Shown here: positions 5,781 through 6,248 of the stretch, piece by piece
Layout of the letters: every line of letters starts with the position of its first letter
Position numbering within the stretch: position 1 is the stretch's first letter
Source: Solirubrobacterales bacterium
GTDB taxonomy: Bacteria; Actinomycetota; Thermoleophilia; Solirubrobacterales; Solirubrobacteraceae
DNA length: 6,248 nucleotides
Assembly (NCBI GenBank): GCA_009781575.1
Contig: WQXW01000117.1
Location: 1-6,248, forward strand
Reading direction: 5' to 3'
Program-made: the position numbers and the translations under genes
The notes under the pieces: model-generated
Database searches by the model: none
What the model was told of the DNA's origin: nothing
Seen by the model: only the letters and a program-made list of their open reading frames with translations

Positions 5781-5960
5781 TCAGGTCAGCAGCCACGCGG
5801 CCGGCCCGTCGTCGGGGCCCGTGGTCGACGGCGCGACACGCCAGCCCCCACCCACGCCCTCGGCCCTTACGACGCCGTCCGGCATCACGTCCGACACACG
5901 TCCGCCTGCGCTGCTACCTTGGTACTCGAAGACTGGTCCATCCCCGACATGGACGGTCAC
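5781..5960 (-). CDS. Possible 59-residue protein
   Basis: A minus-strand frame with GTG at 5960 gives 59 residues (VTVHVGDGPVFEYQG at the start, WRVAPSTTGPDDGPAAWLLT at the end). A purine-rich AAGGGAAGG lies just upstream of the GTG, which is the main reason to consider it. The composition looks protein-like (Gly, Val, Asp) and about four fifths of third positions are G or C. I recognise no family. It would follow the DUF3800 gene by 41 bases on the same strand, with a plus-strand terminator hairpin between them. An opposing open frame overlaps it with third positions in register, so GC3 cannot decide which strand codes. It may be nothing. Confidence 0.3.
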   Translation of the reverse strand: MTVHVGDGPVFEYQGSSAGGRVSDVMPDGVVRAEGVGGGWRVAPSTTGPDDGPAAWLLT

Positions 5961-6003
5961 CGGCCTTCCCTTACCGCCGGCCCTCGGGCCGGCGGTTTGT
6001 TTT
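5927..6003 (+). ncRNA. Candidate short RNA ending at a strong terminator
   Basis: A -10-like TACCTT (5915-5920) with a weak CCGACA 18 bases upstream (5891-5896) precedes about 77 bases that contain a hairpin, GTCCAT-CCCCGAC-ATGGAC (5936-5954), and then the terminator. No plus-strand gene follows; the next gene faces the other way. The signals are weak individually, and the terminator is the firm part. It could instead be the end of a longer plus-strand transcript. Confidence 0.22.
5974..6003 (+). terminator. Strong plus-strand intrinsic terminator
   Basis: CCGCCGGCCC (5974-5983) pairs with GGGCCGGCGG (5986-5995), a nine to ten base-pair GC stem with a tiny loop, followed by TTTGTTTT. The T-tract overlaps the stop codon of the opposing DUF3800 gene (6002-6004). 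On the minus strand there is no T-tract after the stem, so it works for plus-strand transcripts only. Confidence 0.8.
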
Positions 6004-6248
6004 AGGGGCCGGGCACGATACCCGGCGGATCGCCGTGGCGTGCTGCGCGAACCTGCCAATGGCGAGCTGCTCCAAGCTCATCCCACATGGTCTGCGGAAC
6101 GATCTGCACAGGGCGATTCGGTGGCGGGTGCAAACGACGGAAAGCTGCATAGGCGGTCAGATCCGCCAGCTGCACAAAGTACGACTCGTGCGATCGGCGG
6201 GGAACGGGGTCGTCCAAGAGGCGCCGGAACGGAACAGACAGTGTCCCG
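6002..6248 (-). CDS. DUF3800 domain protein, C-terminal part
   Basis: The last 81 residues of a protein whose N-terminus lies beyond the right edge. The diagnostic stretch is SHESYFVQLADLTAYAAFRR, which matches the C-terminal end of DUF3800 proteins, where a conserved Gln-Leu-Ala-Asp core closes the RNase H-like fold. The tail TMWDELG, and PPGIVPGP at the very end, also fit that family's last strands. The stop is TAA at 6002-6004. A TTG at 6215-6217 is probably internal, because the frame continues open to the edge with protein-like sequence (GTLSVPFRRL). About a third of its third codon positions are A or T, clearly more than in the genes to the left, which suggests acquired DNA. DUF3800 members are common in mobile and defence-associated regions, but their activity is unproven. 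Confidence 0.78.
   Translation of the reverse strand, partial: GTLSVPFRRLLDDPVPRRSHESYFVQLADLTAYAAFRRLHPPPNRPVQIVPQTMWDELGAARHWQVRAARHGDPPGIVPGP

Noticed and set aside
5602..6248. Plus-strand frame open to the right edge, with protein-like patches such as PWAESVCPHAWQAYLRG after GTG codons at 5638 and 5650.
   Set aside because: It runs through a strong intrinsic terminator and continues antisense to the DUF3800 gene, has no ribosome site, and long chance frames are common at this GC content. Its third positions also coincide with those of the opposing small frame, so GC3 gives no support.

Overview
This is a GC-rich, densely coding bacterial window that looks actinobacterial, possibly Solirubrobacterales/Thermoleophilia-like. 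The evidence is third codon positions that are mostly G or C, GTG starts, an F420-type (deazaflavin-dependent) reductase, and an anti-sigma protein whose extracytoplasmic domain resembles ones I associate with that class. The taxonomic call is an inference. The window holds no rRNA, tRNA or CRISPR array that I can see.

Layout from left to right. The 5' half of an ECF sigma factor gene (minus strand, C-terminus off the left edge) faces away from a plus-strand gene for a single-pass membrane anti-sigma-like protein. A copy of a ~128 bp dispersed repeat and an ECF-type promoter (GGAAT-N17-CGTC) lie between them. Next comes a minus-strand unit read from right to left: a YCII/DGPF-domain protein, an ECF42-type sigma factor with a long C-terminal helical/TPR-like extension, and a deazaflavin-dependent reductase. 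A TGTCGA-N17-CGAC promoter precedes this unit. It fits the motif I recall for ECF42 self-regulation, so the sigma factor probably drives its own operon. Tandem repeats fill both gaps between the three genes; the larger is five 22-bp units that put an array of GAGG (Shine-Dalgarno-like) motifs in the mRNA just ahead of the sigma start codon.

Divergent from that unit is a plus-strand pair: a LURP-one-related beta-barrel protein and a three-TM membrane protein of unknown function. After them comes the second, better preserved copy of the dispersed repeat. It contains a perfect 30-bp palindrome followed by a T-tract on the minus strand, and a perfect 16-bp palindrome at its left edge.

The right-hand end (about 5566-6248) is different in character. 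Codon use has a visibly lower GC3, coding is sparse, and it ends with the C-terminus of a DUF3800 protein, a family common in accessory DNA. A strong plus-strand terminator sits against its stop codon and may close a very short transcript.

The most interesting points are the direct repeat pair enclosing about 5 kb that carries the complete ECF42 module, the promoter match for that module, and the GAGG tandem array in its leader. None of the protein families is itself new. The repeat family and its role are what I cannot assign to anything described.
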